The notes beneath the pieces are model-generated. The model saw nothing but the letters and a program-made list of their open reading frames with translations. It searched no databases and was not told where the DNA came from. A DNA stretch of 64,000 nucleotides from positions 43,830,965 to 43,894,964 of the forward strand of contig CP092874.1 in NCBI GenBank assembly GCA_030710605.1, read 5' to 3'. The stretch comes from Cordylochernes scorpioides (lineage: Eukaryota; Arthropoda; Arachnida; Pseudoscorpiones; Chernetidae). The translations under genes were made by a program, and so were the position numbers. The stretch's first letter is position 1. Each line of letters starts with the position of its first letter. Positions 23,577 through 33,054 of the stretch are shown here, in pieces.

Positions 23577-24275
23577 TTAGATTGAAAGCAGCTTTGAACA
23601 GAGTTGATCTATCGTTTTGTTCTGGGACTTCAACCAGGATCGGTGCACCTTCCGTATCCGTTCTCGGCAGTCCTCGTTATTATCTTGTTCTATTTCGTAA
23701 AAAATAAGGTTCCTTTCTCTGCTCTTTGCATCCAAGTATTCAAGCTGGTCTTCTAAGTCTTTTATTTTTTTGGAGTTTTGAGAGAGTGCTGCCTTTGTAA
23801 CGGCAGAAGATTCCTCTAATTGTTGCAGTCTTTGATTTATATTTTCTACTCTATCGTCGATTGCCGAAAGACGGGATTCCAGCCTCTCACCCCAGCTATC
23901 CAGCCTTTTGGTGAGTGCATTTATCAGATCTTTGATCTCTTTATCCCTATCTAAGCTTGTTTCCAACGTCGTTTGTTTGGACATCCTAGGGCCTGGATTT
24001 TGTTCGATGCCAGCTAATATTAAGAGCATTGAAACTACACATATAAGGTGAAAGTTTCGGAAATATTTTGAGAGTGAAAGATTCACGCGTGATAAGCAAA
24101 TCTTTTTGCCGCCGTATGTATCCGGCTTGAAAGTATGTAAATTTGGCGCAGAATTCTTGTCAAATAGACAAAAAATTATGATGGTAAGATATATTGGATA
24201 TGTAGGTTTCATTTCAGATAGATTGAGTTTGCACTTTAGTAAAAATAGAGAAAATATTTTAGTCAGATAGTTCAC
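23577..24275 (-). pseudogene. LINE-B ORF1, coiled-coil RNA-binding protein with 2A-like motif
   Basis: The open frame starts at a GTG; the first ATG is about 21 codons in. The first 95 residues are hydrophobic in patches and end with LLILAGIEQNPGPRMSKQ (coding near 23985-24030), which resembles a 2A-type ribosome-skipping sequence. Next comes a heptad coiled coil (INALTKRLDSWGERLESR onward). Last is YLDAKSRERNLIFYEIEQ, resembling the RRM entry seen in L1-type ORF1 proteins. The frame is lost at 23577. Its role would be to coat the element's RNA as a chaperone. The 2A-like motif lacks the usual leading Asp (Gly instead), so its activity is uncertain. Confidence 0.75.
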
Positions 24276-24330
24276 TTACCGAGAGCGACGTTGCGTGCTG
24301 CCTATTCGTGCCGCCTCCTAGCGGAGAATC

Positions 24331-24344
24331 GATTTGTCATTTAC
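24331..24344. repeat. LINE-B target-site duplication, right
   Basis: GATTTGTCATTTAC, identical to 19741-19754. Confidence 0.92.
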
Positions 24345-26233
24345 TTGAACCTGACTTTCTCTCTTTTCTTTTGTTGAGGTTGGCAATTTTCTGGTCTATT
24401 TGAAAGATAGTTTTCTTGGTGTTCGTGTCTTTGTGTTTCGACGTTAGTTTAGACTTAGTAAAAATGTTATTCGATGATTTCAGGCTAGAAGTGAGTGAAA
24501 GATATTATTTTCGACGTGGACACGCTTTGGGGTGAGATGTGTCGCAGGCGTGAAGGCGTCTTTGGCCTGTTATGTGAGAAAAATATTTGTTGTGTTGCCG
24601 TGTGACACTTGTGAAGTGAATTGAATGGAAAGGTGTCACGTGAAGTCATAGTTTTGGTACAGAATTTAACCTGTTTCACCAAGAATAACAAATTTACTAA
24701 AGTCATGGGTGGTGGTTGTACGAACATGTATCGAGAATTTTTAGATTGTTAGTGGATGTGGCACGTTTAGTGCGAATTTTTTTTTTGTTGTTGGCGACGA
24801 TATGGAGCTTGTGTGGCTCGAAATTGAATTTGTTTGTGAAGTCGCGCACTAATAATTGTTGCCAATTGAACAAAGTGATGTGTGAGGGTGTTGAAGTTTG
24901 TTGAGAGAGATGTATGGTTGATTAATTACGAATATAAAAGGAAGAGATGAGGGAGTGTAACAATGTTGGTATAAAACGGTGGTGACCTAATTTAGCTACT
25001 GGCGGGGAATTGGACGTGATTTTATTTTTAACTTGTTTTGGGGAGGACAAAAGTAATAATTTTGAGATATTGCCTCTCAGGAGAGAAATCACAAGAGATT
25101 TCTGAAAAAAAAAAAGTGTGTTTCACCTATGTTGATTTATATTTAAAAAATGATTTTTTTGTTCTTATTATTGATTATGGTAGCGCGAAAATTATCCACG
25201 TAAAAGGGCAATGGTGTGATAGTGATAAAAAAGTTGAATGGGGGCGTTTACTTAAATGTTGAACATGACAATTATTTTTGAAAAATTTTAAGTATTTGAT
25301 TAAGAAATTGGTATATTTTGGTATGCAAATGATATTAAGAAAAACAAAAATAAGTTTAGAATTATGATATGATGAGTGTTTTTTTTAAATAATAATAATA
25401 ATAATGATTTTTTTTCAAGTTATAGATTTGGATAATGCCATTTTAGATAAATTTAGGAACGACATGTAAGATTGGTAAGTTGTTAAAAATGTGTGATTGG
25501 CGATTTTTAAAAGTAAAATTGAAAGTAATGAATTAAAATTTATAATTTGATTAAAAATAAAGTAAAATTGATATAAATGAGAGTGTATAAGATTTGAAAA
25601 TTGATTTTGAAATGGTATAAAAAAGACAAAAAATTGGATATAAAATGATTAAGGTGAAAATAAACAAATTTATGGGGATTCAAGTTGTGAGCTTGTGGCG
25701 AAAGTTAGGTAAGATTTTAAAAACTTACACTTTTGATGATTGTTCAGTCAGGAGACTTGATCTTGGCTAGTTGTCCTGCTGATGTTGAAGGCGCTCCATG
25801 TAGGGCTTGTAACTTCTGTAAAGTTGATTGCGGCTTGTCGCCTTGAGCATTGTCTCGATGTCAGGCCGAAGGTGGGGAACTTCTCACCGGGTTTGCACCA
25901 CTCTGTTCCTAGGTTCCATGTCTTGCGGGTAATTCGGCTGTGTCGTTGAGGGTGGTCAGCTTGCTCCTGGCGTTGGCGATCTGTGCCACCGGGTCTGCGA
26001 AGGTCCCTTGGGGCGACGTTCACTCCTTAAATATAGTCTCTTGTTGGGGGAGAGATTGCTCGGTCGTTTCGTTGGAAGGGCGGCTTGTTCCTCCATCTTT
26101 TCTCTTTCTATCTGGACAGGCTTCTTACCTCTTCGTTGTGGTCGCCCTTCGTTTTGGTTATCCTGTCGGCTTAAACTGTGGTGAGGTATCCAGTCAACTT
26201 AAACTGTGATGTGAGATCCTGTCGACTCTCGCT
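24345..26233. other. No gene supported
   Basis: 24.3-25.7 kb is GT/AT-rich without conserved coding sequence. 25.75-26.2 kb is more GC-rich and has overlapping frames on both strands with no recognisable domain. It may be part of an LTR-type element ending at the 26.2-kb repeat. Confidence 0.45.
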
Positions 26234-26620
26234 ATACTGTGATAACCGAGGGTCTCTCGCTGTGGTGAAGTGACTATATTTTCGGCTAGGGCGGAAGTCT
26301 TATATATCTTTGCCGAGAGAGGAAGTATTGAATTTCAATGGATGCAACAAGAGCGTGGATCGGAAGCGATATTTTACACTCTGGCAGGTTCCTATCTTTA
26401 GATGTTGTTGGACTTCCATCTAAATATTTTGCTATTGCTTAACTCTTAATCTTTTACAGAGTTTTATTTATTTATCCTCAGTTTGTACAAAGTACATTAC
26501 ATATGGTATTGTAATGACACATGTCAATCATGTGTATAATTATTTATAGATGTGTTTCTATTATACAACATGAAATTATTGTTAAAAGTATTATACAATA
26601 TGAGGTTGTTGGATTAAATT
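26234..26620 (+). repeat. LTR-like interspersed repeat, copy 2
   Basis: It starts TGTGATAACCGAGGGTCTCTCG like copy 1 at 16637 but lacks about 300 bp of the centre. From 26255 it follows copy 1 closely (TATTTTCGGCTAGG, TTTGCCGAGAGAGGAAG, ATTTATCCTCAGTTTGTAC). Confidence 0.55.
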
Positions 26621-26633
26621 ACCATATATATAT

Positions 26634-27272
26634 ATATGGAAAATTTGCCGGGAGGAAATTAATCCATAGAAGCAATGGGCGCTTCTCCCGTCAAAATAAA
26701 CGTCAGAATCTGACGCCATCTATTGACCGTCGTCGCAACTAGCAGCATCGGGTCGGTGACAAAGCCACAACACCAGCTTAGGCAAACTGAAAAGCGTCCA
26801 CCTAGAGACCATGGTTTCGGGCTAATGGCCCTCGTCAGTCTAGGGCGGACTTCCACACGGGATCTAATGGAATCCTCACAATCTACCGAAGGGGTGTTTT
26901 GCTGGCAATGTGGCTGGGCCAAATCTATGGCAAGAACATAGATGGAAAATTTGCCGGGAGGAAATTAATCCATGGAAGCAATGGTCGCATCTCCCGCCAA
27001 AAGAAACGTCAGAATCTGACGTCATCTATTGACCGTCGCCGCAACTAGCCACATTGCAAGCAAAACACCTCTTTGGTAGATTGTGAGGATTCCATTTGAT
27101 CCCGTGTGGATTTCATGGAATAAAGTCCGCCCTAGACTGACGAGGGCTATTAGCCCGAAACCATGGTCTCTAGTTGGTGTTGTGGCTTTGTCACCGACCC
27201 GATGCCGCTAGTTGAGGCGACGGTCAATAGATGGCGTCAGATTCTGACGTTTATTTTGACGGGAGAAGTAAA
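26634..27272. mobile_element. Foldback element with about 230-bp inverted arms
   Basis: The left arm (about 26675-26915) and right arm (about 27045-27272) are reverse complements with few differences, including ACCATGGT and CCCTAGACTGACGAGGG blocks. A 45-bp start segment (GATGGAAAATTTGCCGGGAG) and the near-palindrome CGTCAGAATCTGACG occur twice as direct copies (26642 and 26941; 26701 and 27007). No protein is supported: frames at 26659-26941 overlap on both strands. It abuts the gypsy-1 LTR. Confidence 0.75.
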
Positions 27273-27287
27273 AAATTAATTAATTAA

Positions 27288-27499
27288 TTAAGTAGCCTCC
27301 AGAATCATTTATTTATTTTTTCACATCAAAGAGAGCAGTGAAGTCACACGTGTACCTAAATACAAATGATGATAATCTAAATAATCTGTTTTAAATAAAT
27401 ATCATAGAATATTTTATATAAAAATAAATAAATATATAATTTAAATTTCAAATATATTAAAAATAATATAATAAATACGCCATTAATCATGATGTAACA
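27288..27499 (-). repeat. Gypsy-1 3' LTR
   Basis: 212 bp. On the element strand it starts TGTTACATCATG. It is near-identical to 31736-31947. Confidence 0.92.
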
Positions 27500-27514
27500 C
27501 TTCCCCCTCTCCAG
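27500..27514 (-). promoter_or_regulatory. Gypsy-1 polypurine tract
   Basis: On the element strand GGAGAGGGGGAAG lies directly before the 3' LTR. Confidence 0.85.
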
Positions 27515-27520
27515 AGGTCG

Positions 27521-27600
27521 TCAGAAACTACTGAGAAAATATTTTGGCCCATATAGAATATATTCTATATGGGCAAAAATATTTTCTCAGTAGTTTCTCA
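27521..27600. repeat. 80-bp near-perfect palindrome at the end of gypsy-1 pol
   Basis: Arms 27521-27560 and 27561-27600 are reverse complements with two mismatches and no loop. It sits between the integrase tail and the polypurine tract and redirects the end of the protein frame. Confidence 0.9.
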
Positions 27601-28961
27601 CACTTTCCTATTTTCCTAATTGGGGTCCAAACTGCTACTAATTCTCCTGGTTCGTAGCTTCTTTCCATGTGTTTCTTGTCATAGTTATTTTTCATTCTTT
27701 CTTGAGTCTTTATTGTGTTGTTAATAACTAATTTTCTTGTTTTGTTTATTTTGTCTAAGTGATGTTTTATGTATTCATCATAATCATCCTTGTCAATGTC
27801 CACCGAGATATTCCTGTCGTCCAAAAGAGACGTGGGTTCTCTTCCAAACATCAGGAAAAAGGGAGAATATCCTGTGGTTTCCTGAATTGTAGTATTGTAA
27901 GCGTGAGTGATGAATGGGAGTATTTCGTCCCAATTCTTCTGATCAGTGTTCACATACATACTGAGCATATTGATCAATGTTCTATTTAACCGCTCTGTCA
28001 ATCCATTAGTCTGGGGATGATAGCTCGTTGTGAAGCAATGTTTAATCTTGCACGTTTTCATCACCTCTTTCATTAAATTACTGGTAAATTGAGAGCCTCT
28101 GTCACTAATAAGATATTGTGGGGCTCCGTGCCGGAGAAAAATATCCTCTACTAGAAATTTAGAAACTTCTTTCGCTGTTGCTTCCGAGACTGCTCTTGTT
28201 TCTGCATATCTAGTGTAGTAGTCCGTCAGCACGATTATCCATTTTTTCCTGTTTTTCGTAGATGGCAGTGGACCAACAAAGTCAATTCCAATTCTTTCGA
28301 AAGGAAAGTTGGCTGGGGGGATGGGCTGTAGTAGTTCAGAAGGTAATTGGTTTGAGCCTTTCCTACTTTGGCAAAGGTGACACGTCTTAACGAATTCTGA
28401 GACATCCTTTAGCATGGATGGCCAAAAGTATTTACTCTTTATTCGGTACATGGTTCTGGCGACGCCCAGATGGCCATTCGACATATGATTGTGATATTCT
28501 TTCATAATTTCTCTTTTTTTCTTCTCTGGAACCACAAGCAACCACGCCCTGCCTTCAGGGTTCGGGTTTTTCTTAAAGAGGCATCCATCTTCTTCTTTAA
28601 AGTTTTGCGCAATTGACCAGACAACAGCCAGACATTCTTTTTCAGTGGTTGAATAATTTTGCTCCGCTTTACTCAGGGTACGACTCAAATATGAGATCAC
28701 CTTCTCTTCACCACCGATGTCTTGGACAAGAGTTGCACCTATGCCGATGTTGGACGCATCAGTATGAATATAAGTAGGCGCATTTGGATTGAAGTGCCCT
28801 AAGATTGGTGGACTTAATAGTGCTGTTTTTAGGGTTTGAAACGCTTCCTCTTGCCTTTCTGTCCAGGTAAATGATACACTTTTTTTAATAAGGTTGGTTA
28901 AAGGGTCAGCAATTTTTGAGAAATCTTTGATAAATTTTCTATAATATGAGCACATTCCCAA
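27528..28961 (-). pseudogene. pol: Gypsy-1 Pol, second part: RNase H and integrase
   Basis: It continues the RT connection (GMCSYYRKFIKDFSKIADPL), then RNase H with YIHTDASNIGIGATL and STTEKECLAVVW. RNase H then stops short: VVWSI is followed at once by a different segment, so its second half is deleted. The integrase is complete: the zinc region ends TCHLCQSRKG, and the catalytic acids lie in FERIGIDFVGPL, LISDRGSQFTS and HPQTNGLTERLNR. The tail reads into the 80-bp palindrome and ends there. The missing half of RNase H and the upstream stop make the polyprotein non-functional as read. Confidence 0.9.
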
Positions 28962-28964
28962 AAA

Positions 28965-30535
28965 TTATTGTACTTCTTTGACCTTTGTGGGCCGAGGAAA
29001 ATTTCTGATAGCTTTGATGTTATGTTCCGCGGGTTTTATACCATGTTTGCTCGTTATATAGCCGAGAATCTCCAATTCTTCAAAAACAAATCGGCATTTT
29101 TTGTCGTTCAATCTTAAATTAGATTCACGAAAACATCTAAAAACAGCTTCGAGTCTTTTGAGGTGCGTTGGAAAATCCGGGCTATATATGATAACATCAT
29201 CCAGATAACACAAACAAATTTGCCATCTCAGATTTCCAAGCATATTCTCCATATTTCTCTCAAAGGTAGCAGGCGCGTTACAAAGTCCAAATGGCATCAC
29301 GTTGAATTCATATAACCCATGTGCCGTAGTGAAAGCCGTCTTCTCTTTGTCTCTCTCTTCAATTTCGACTTGCCAATATCCCGATTTGAGATCTATTGCT
29401 GAGAAGTACTTGGATCCTTGGAGAGAATCCATTACATCATCAATTCTTGGGATTGGATAAACATCCTTCACTGTTACTTCATTTAATATCCTGTAATCCA
29501 CACAAAATCTGTATTTGCCATCTCGTTTTTTGACCAATATAACGGGAAAGGACCAGGGACTTGAAGATGGTCTAATTATTCCTTCTTCAAGCATCTCGTC
29601 TATTTGATCCTTTATGATGGTTCGTTCCTTAGCACTTACCCTGTAAGGCTTGTGCTTTATCGGTTTTGCGTCTTCTGTATGAATCTGATGTTTTGCCAAA
29701 TTGGTCCTGCCTAACCTCGATGAGAACAAATCAGTATACTTGGCGAAAATTTGTTTTAACCTCTCTTGTTCTTTAAATGATAATTTTTTGTTTATTTGAA
29801 ATTGTATTTCGTCATTTTCATTCTGCTTCTCTATATTCTCTATAAAATTTACCTCTGCAGGAAGACTTCCATAAGCCAATGTTTGGTCTTTCATGATTTT
29901 TAAAGGTCGAGGATAAGGGTTCGTTATCCAGATATGAGTTTTCTTATCCGTGACAGTAAGCAAACTTCTTGCCAATCGAAGACCATTTGTTTGAGTCATT
30001 TTGTTGTTCTCTTCGATGACATATTCCCCATCCTCTGCTTCTATTGAGTCCCTAATCAATTTAATAGATAGTTTAGGTATAACGGTATCTGTAGTGCTCT
30101 TTATTTTTTTTAGATCATAATTGCTTACGTCATGATTACTCGTCAAATTATATTTTATCGTTTCTCGTTTACAATCAATTTTAGCATTCATTTTTTTAAG
30201 GAAATCTCGTCCAAGAATAAGAGTTCGTAGATGCGCGTCCATTACCACAAATTCGTGGGATAATTCAGTGTCATCAATTTTTAAATCTAAAATAATGCTA
30301 CCTACCATATCTATTTTTTTCCCATCGGGTTCTGAACATGTTTTAGTGAGACTATTTATTTCACGGCCAGCAAAAAGTGCTGTTCTTAGGTCGACCACTG
30401 AAAGATCGGCGCCTGTATCAATCAAAGCTTCGAATAACCCTATCTTGTCCACATTAATATTAATTTTGTACCTAGGGTCCAACTTTCTAATTCCATTTAT
30501 GGTCGACTTGCTTTGATTGAAGGAATCAGGCGCGA
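28965..30535 (-). pseudogene. pol: Gypsy-1 Pol, first part: protease and RT
   Basis: The protease motif FEALIDTGADLSVVD appears near the start. RT follows with FCVDYRILNEVTVKDVYPIP, the motif A aspartate in FSAIDLKSGYWQ, MPFGLCNAPATFE and the intact catalytic LCYLDDVIIYS. The frame ends in a TAA directly after FPRPTKVKEVQ (28965-28967), where the connection should continue into FLGMCSYYRKF. One stop codon thus separates it from the next frame; all else is in register. The frame opens upstream of the ATG at 30482, probably through frameshifting from gag. Confidence 0.9.
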
Positions 30536-30538
30536 TAC

Positions 30539-31678
30539 TTAGTTTAAATCTTCCAACACGGAATATCTATTCCGTGTATGAATATTCGTTTGTGTGTCAT
30601 TACAAACATCCGCATAGAGGCGAGGCCGTGTATAATCATTTCTTTCGTCCATTTGAAGATTTTCTTGACTCTTGTCTTGGGAAACTGAGGGGTCCTCTTC
30701 TACGATCCTCACAAACTTGACTCTGCAATACCGCGCTACGTGTCCTGGCTTGTTACACTTGAAACATATTGGTCTCCCGTCTTCTGTCCTATTCCTATTT
30801 GAATTTGAATTCTTATTGTATGTTTTACTTGGGTAGACCGGTTTTGGCTCAGGATTGGGAGTGTAAGATCGTCTAGGGGCAGATACCTGGGGCAGAGGCT
30901 TGTTCTGGTAGTACCTCGGAGTGGGGGCCTGGAGCTTGGAGGTGTTCTGGTAGTACCTCGGAGAGGGGGCCTGGGGCTTGGAGGTGTTCTGATATGGTTT
31001 TCTGAACGAAGTAGCATTCTTCCATTGCTCTTGATGATGGGGACGAGGAGAGCGTGGTCCAATATATAGAGCTCTCGATTTTTCTGCACGTTCTTGGTAA
31101 TTCTTTTCGAACAAATCCAGCTTTTTACAAATTTCTAGAAGTTCATTGGTATTTTTAGGAGGGTTTAGGTGAAGGGCAAAAGAGTATTCTTTCTTTAACC
31201 CTCCAATAACCCAGTTTATTTTAGTCTCTTCTTCCATTTGGGGGTCGACCTTGTTGCACAGTACAAGGATATCCTCTGCGAACCTGATTGCAGGTTCATT
31301 CCACTGTTGCATCCTGTTTAGTCTCATCTTCATTTCTTCTTTGTTGGCGTCTGAGGCAAAATCCTCAATTAGGCGGCTCTTGAAATTTTCCCAGCTGGTG
31401 AAACTTATCTTGTGTAGGTTCAGCCAGGTTTTGGCGCTACCAATCATATTCATGGCAGCATAACGAGAGATAATGTAGTCTGCCCAATGGTACAGGAAGC
31501 CAATTTCTTCAAGAGATTTAATCCATGGGCGAGGGTCTTCCGTTCCATCATACTTGGGGATGTCGATGTTGGGATTCAGGACAACTGGGTCGGAACTAGC
31601 ATCTCCACCAATTGTTGCGCCGGGTTGCGGCTTGGCAGACTCTTCAGCCTTGATTCTCTCCTGTGCTGGGTCTTGCAT
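30539..31678 (-). CDS. gag: Gypsy-1 Gag
   Basis: An intact 379-residue frame starting at ATG 31678. Residues 40-190 form a capsid-like helical domain (IPKYDGTEDPRPWIKSLEE, FASDANKEEMKMRLNRMQQW). A Pro/Tyr-rich stretch with imperfect repeats (YYQNTSKLQAPTPR) follows. A single zinc knuckle, CFKCNKPGHVARYC, lies near residue 305. The product would assemble virus-like particles and package element RNA. The pol frame begins just beyond the gag stop in another frame, so frameshifting or reinitiation is likely. No break was seen. Confidence 0.9.
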   Translation of the reverse strand: MQDPAQERIKAEESAKPQPGATIGGDASSDPVVLNPNIDIPKYDGTEDPRPWIKSLEEIGFLYHWADYIISRYAAMNMIGSAKTWLNLHKISFTSWENFKSRLIEDFASDANKEEMKMRLNRMQQWNEPAIRFAEDILVLCNKVDPQMEEETKINWVIGGLKKEYSFALHLNPPKNTNELLEICKKLDLFEKNYQERAEKSRALYIGPRSPRPHHQEQWKNATSFRKPYQNTSKPQAPSPRYYQNTSKLQAPTPRYYQNKPLPQVSAPRRSYTPNPEPKPVYPSKTYNKNSNSNRNRTEDGRPICFKCNKPGHVARYCRVKFVRIVEEDPSVSQDKSQENLQMDERNDYTRPRLYADVCNDTQTNIHTRNRYSVLEDLN

Positions 31679-31735
31679 CTTACCATTTCAACCATCCTAC
31701 AAATTTATATAAGGGAATAATGAGATAAGTCTACT

Positions 31736-31947
31736 TTAAGTAGCCTCCAGAATCATTTATTTATTTTTTCACATCAAAGAGAGCAGTGAAGTCACACGTG
31801 TACCTAAATACAAATGATGATAATCTAAATAATCTGTTTTAAATAAATATCATAGAATATTTTTTATAAAAATAAATAAATATATAATTTAAATTTCAAA
31901 TATATTAAAAATAATATAATAAATACGCCATTAAGCATGATGTAACA
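31736..31947 (-). repeat. Gypsy-1 5' LTR
   Basis: 212 bp, the partner of 27288-27499 with two differences. Confidence 0.92.
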
Positions 31948-32004
31948 GTATGAAGGAAATTACACTCGGGGGAATTCTCGGGCGAAGCCGGGTCATTCGT
32001 CTAG
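31948..32004 (+). mobile_element. Helitron 3' terminus, solo
   Basis: CTCGGGCGAAGCCGGGTCA forms the same stem-loop class as the two Helitrons upstream, and the sequence ends CTAG before T. The 5' part is missing or replaced by gypsy-1. Confidence 0.6.
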
Positions 32005-32060
32005 TAAATTAAAATTACAAATGAACCCCTGTACATAACCATCCCTCACAGTATATTGTA

Positions 32061-32241
32061 AATTTTGCCACGTGGAAAATTAGGGAAGACACACTTCTGG
32101 ATGAGACAGAAATTTATTTCAGGCAAGAACAAACTATGCGTGATAAACAAAATATAAGCCACGAGGGGAATTTACAGAGTAGCAAAATATAAACATAAAA
32201 ATGACCACTCTGTTAATAAAAATAATAAATACTTTGTTACA
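32061..32241. repeat. About 180-bp direct repeat, copy 1
   Basis: Closely matches 32567-32754 (GCAAGAACAAACTATGCGTG, ATGACCACTCTGTTAATAAA). A weaker relative of its start occurs inside the Helitron near 15720. Confidence 0.8.
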
Positions 32242-32566
32242 TAGCTTCTTCCCTATGGGAGCTGTGACCAACAGCTAGCAATTATTGTAGATACTGACAT
32301 GGATCTGACGTGCTTCTGCCAAGGATTCCATCGAAGTCTTGGAACTTTGTCCCTAGTACCTTTGCGTCCTTTTTCTTGTGGCGTGAAGAGCGGCTTTGTC
32401 GTCGTATCGTCTATAGGGAAATCGGCATCTTCGATGGAAGTATTGGCTTTAGCACGGCGGTGGAATCCTGGAGTCAGTCTCCGAAATTTATTTCACAGAA
32501 CTCATGGCTTCAAAGTCTTCTCGGCGGTATTCAGTTTGTCTTCCCTAACTTACCCGGCATCTCCAC

Positions 32567-32754
32567 CAAAATTCCACGTTGAAAATTAGGGAAGACCAAC
32601 TTCGGGATAAGACAGCAATTTATTTCAGGCAAGAACAAACTATGCGTGATAAACAATAAATAAGCCACGAGGTAAATTTACAGAGTAACAAAATATAAAC
32701 ATAAAAATGACCACTCTGTTAATAAAAATAAAATATTAATGAATACTTTGTTAG
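32567..32754. repeat. About 180-bp direct repeat, copy 2
   Basis: The partner of 32061-32241, separated by about 325 bp. The spacer holds overlapping frames (32299-32589) with no recognisable domain. Short LTR-like or duplicated Helitron-internal sequence are both possible. Confidence 0.8.
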
Positions 32755-32819
32755 AATATGACATCTAGGTTGCTCTTTTTAAGCGGCACCTAATAAATTA
32801 TTTGGAACTTGGTAACTCC

Positions 32820-33035
32820 GAGATGTGTAAAATAGGTAAATGCAAATTAAAAAATGTAGCGAAAAAAATTGATATTTTAGATGCGGTTTTCTGTAATGCT
32901 CTCTGCGATTTAAATTTCCAAGATAATAAATTTTAATTTTTTAATAAAACTCTCTCTCAGTTTCGATTATATTTATTTTAAATCATTTGAAAAATATTTA
33001 TCTATCTCTGATAATTTATTTTACTCTGGAATGCC
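32820..33035 (-). repeat. Repeat A: LINE-F 3' region fragment
   Basis: In reverse orientation it matches 45660-45860, covering the last codons and 3' UTR of LINE-F. It is truncated on both sides and adjoins mariner-B copy 1. Confidence 0.7.
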
Positions 33036-33054
33036 GTCACTACAGGATAAAGCA

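Larger units (their letters stand above)
19755..24330 (-). mobile_element. LINE-B, full-length non-LTR retrotransposon
   Basis: A 4,576-bp minus-strand LINE flanked by the perfect 14-bp duplication GATTTGTCATTTAC. On the element strand the 3' end has AATAAA and a short GTT repeat tail directly before the duplication. ORF1, endonuclease, RT and a C-terminal zinc-like segment are present in order. The clade was not assigned; a CR1/Vingi/L1-like group is possible. Confidence 0.92.
27288..31947 (-). mobile_element. Ty3/gypsy retrotransposon 1
   Basis: A 4,660-bp element between two 212-bp LTRs that differ at two positions, so it is young. It encodes gag and pol (protease, RT, RNase H, integrase) on the minus strand. 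A textbook polypurine tract precedes the 3' LTR. There is no obvious target duplication, and the primer-binding site does not begin with TGG, so ends may have been exchanged by recombination or priming may be unusual. Confidence 0.92.

Noticed and set aside
25748-26209. Overlapping frames on both strands near the LTR-like repeat
   Set aside because: Both strands are open because of composition; no domain on either. More likely non-coding LTR-type sequence.
26659-26941. Plus- and minus-strand frames inside the foldback
   Set aside because: The frames follow from the inverted-repeat sequence and have no family resemblance.
32299-32589. Two overlapping plus-strand frames between the 180-bp direct repeats
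   Set aside because: Neither shows motifs; two frames open at once suggests composition rather than coding.
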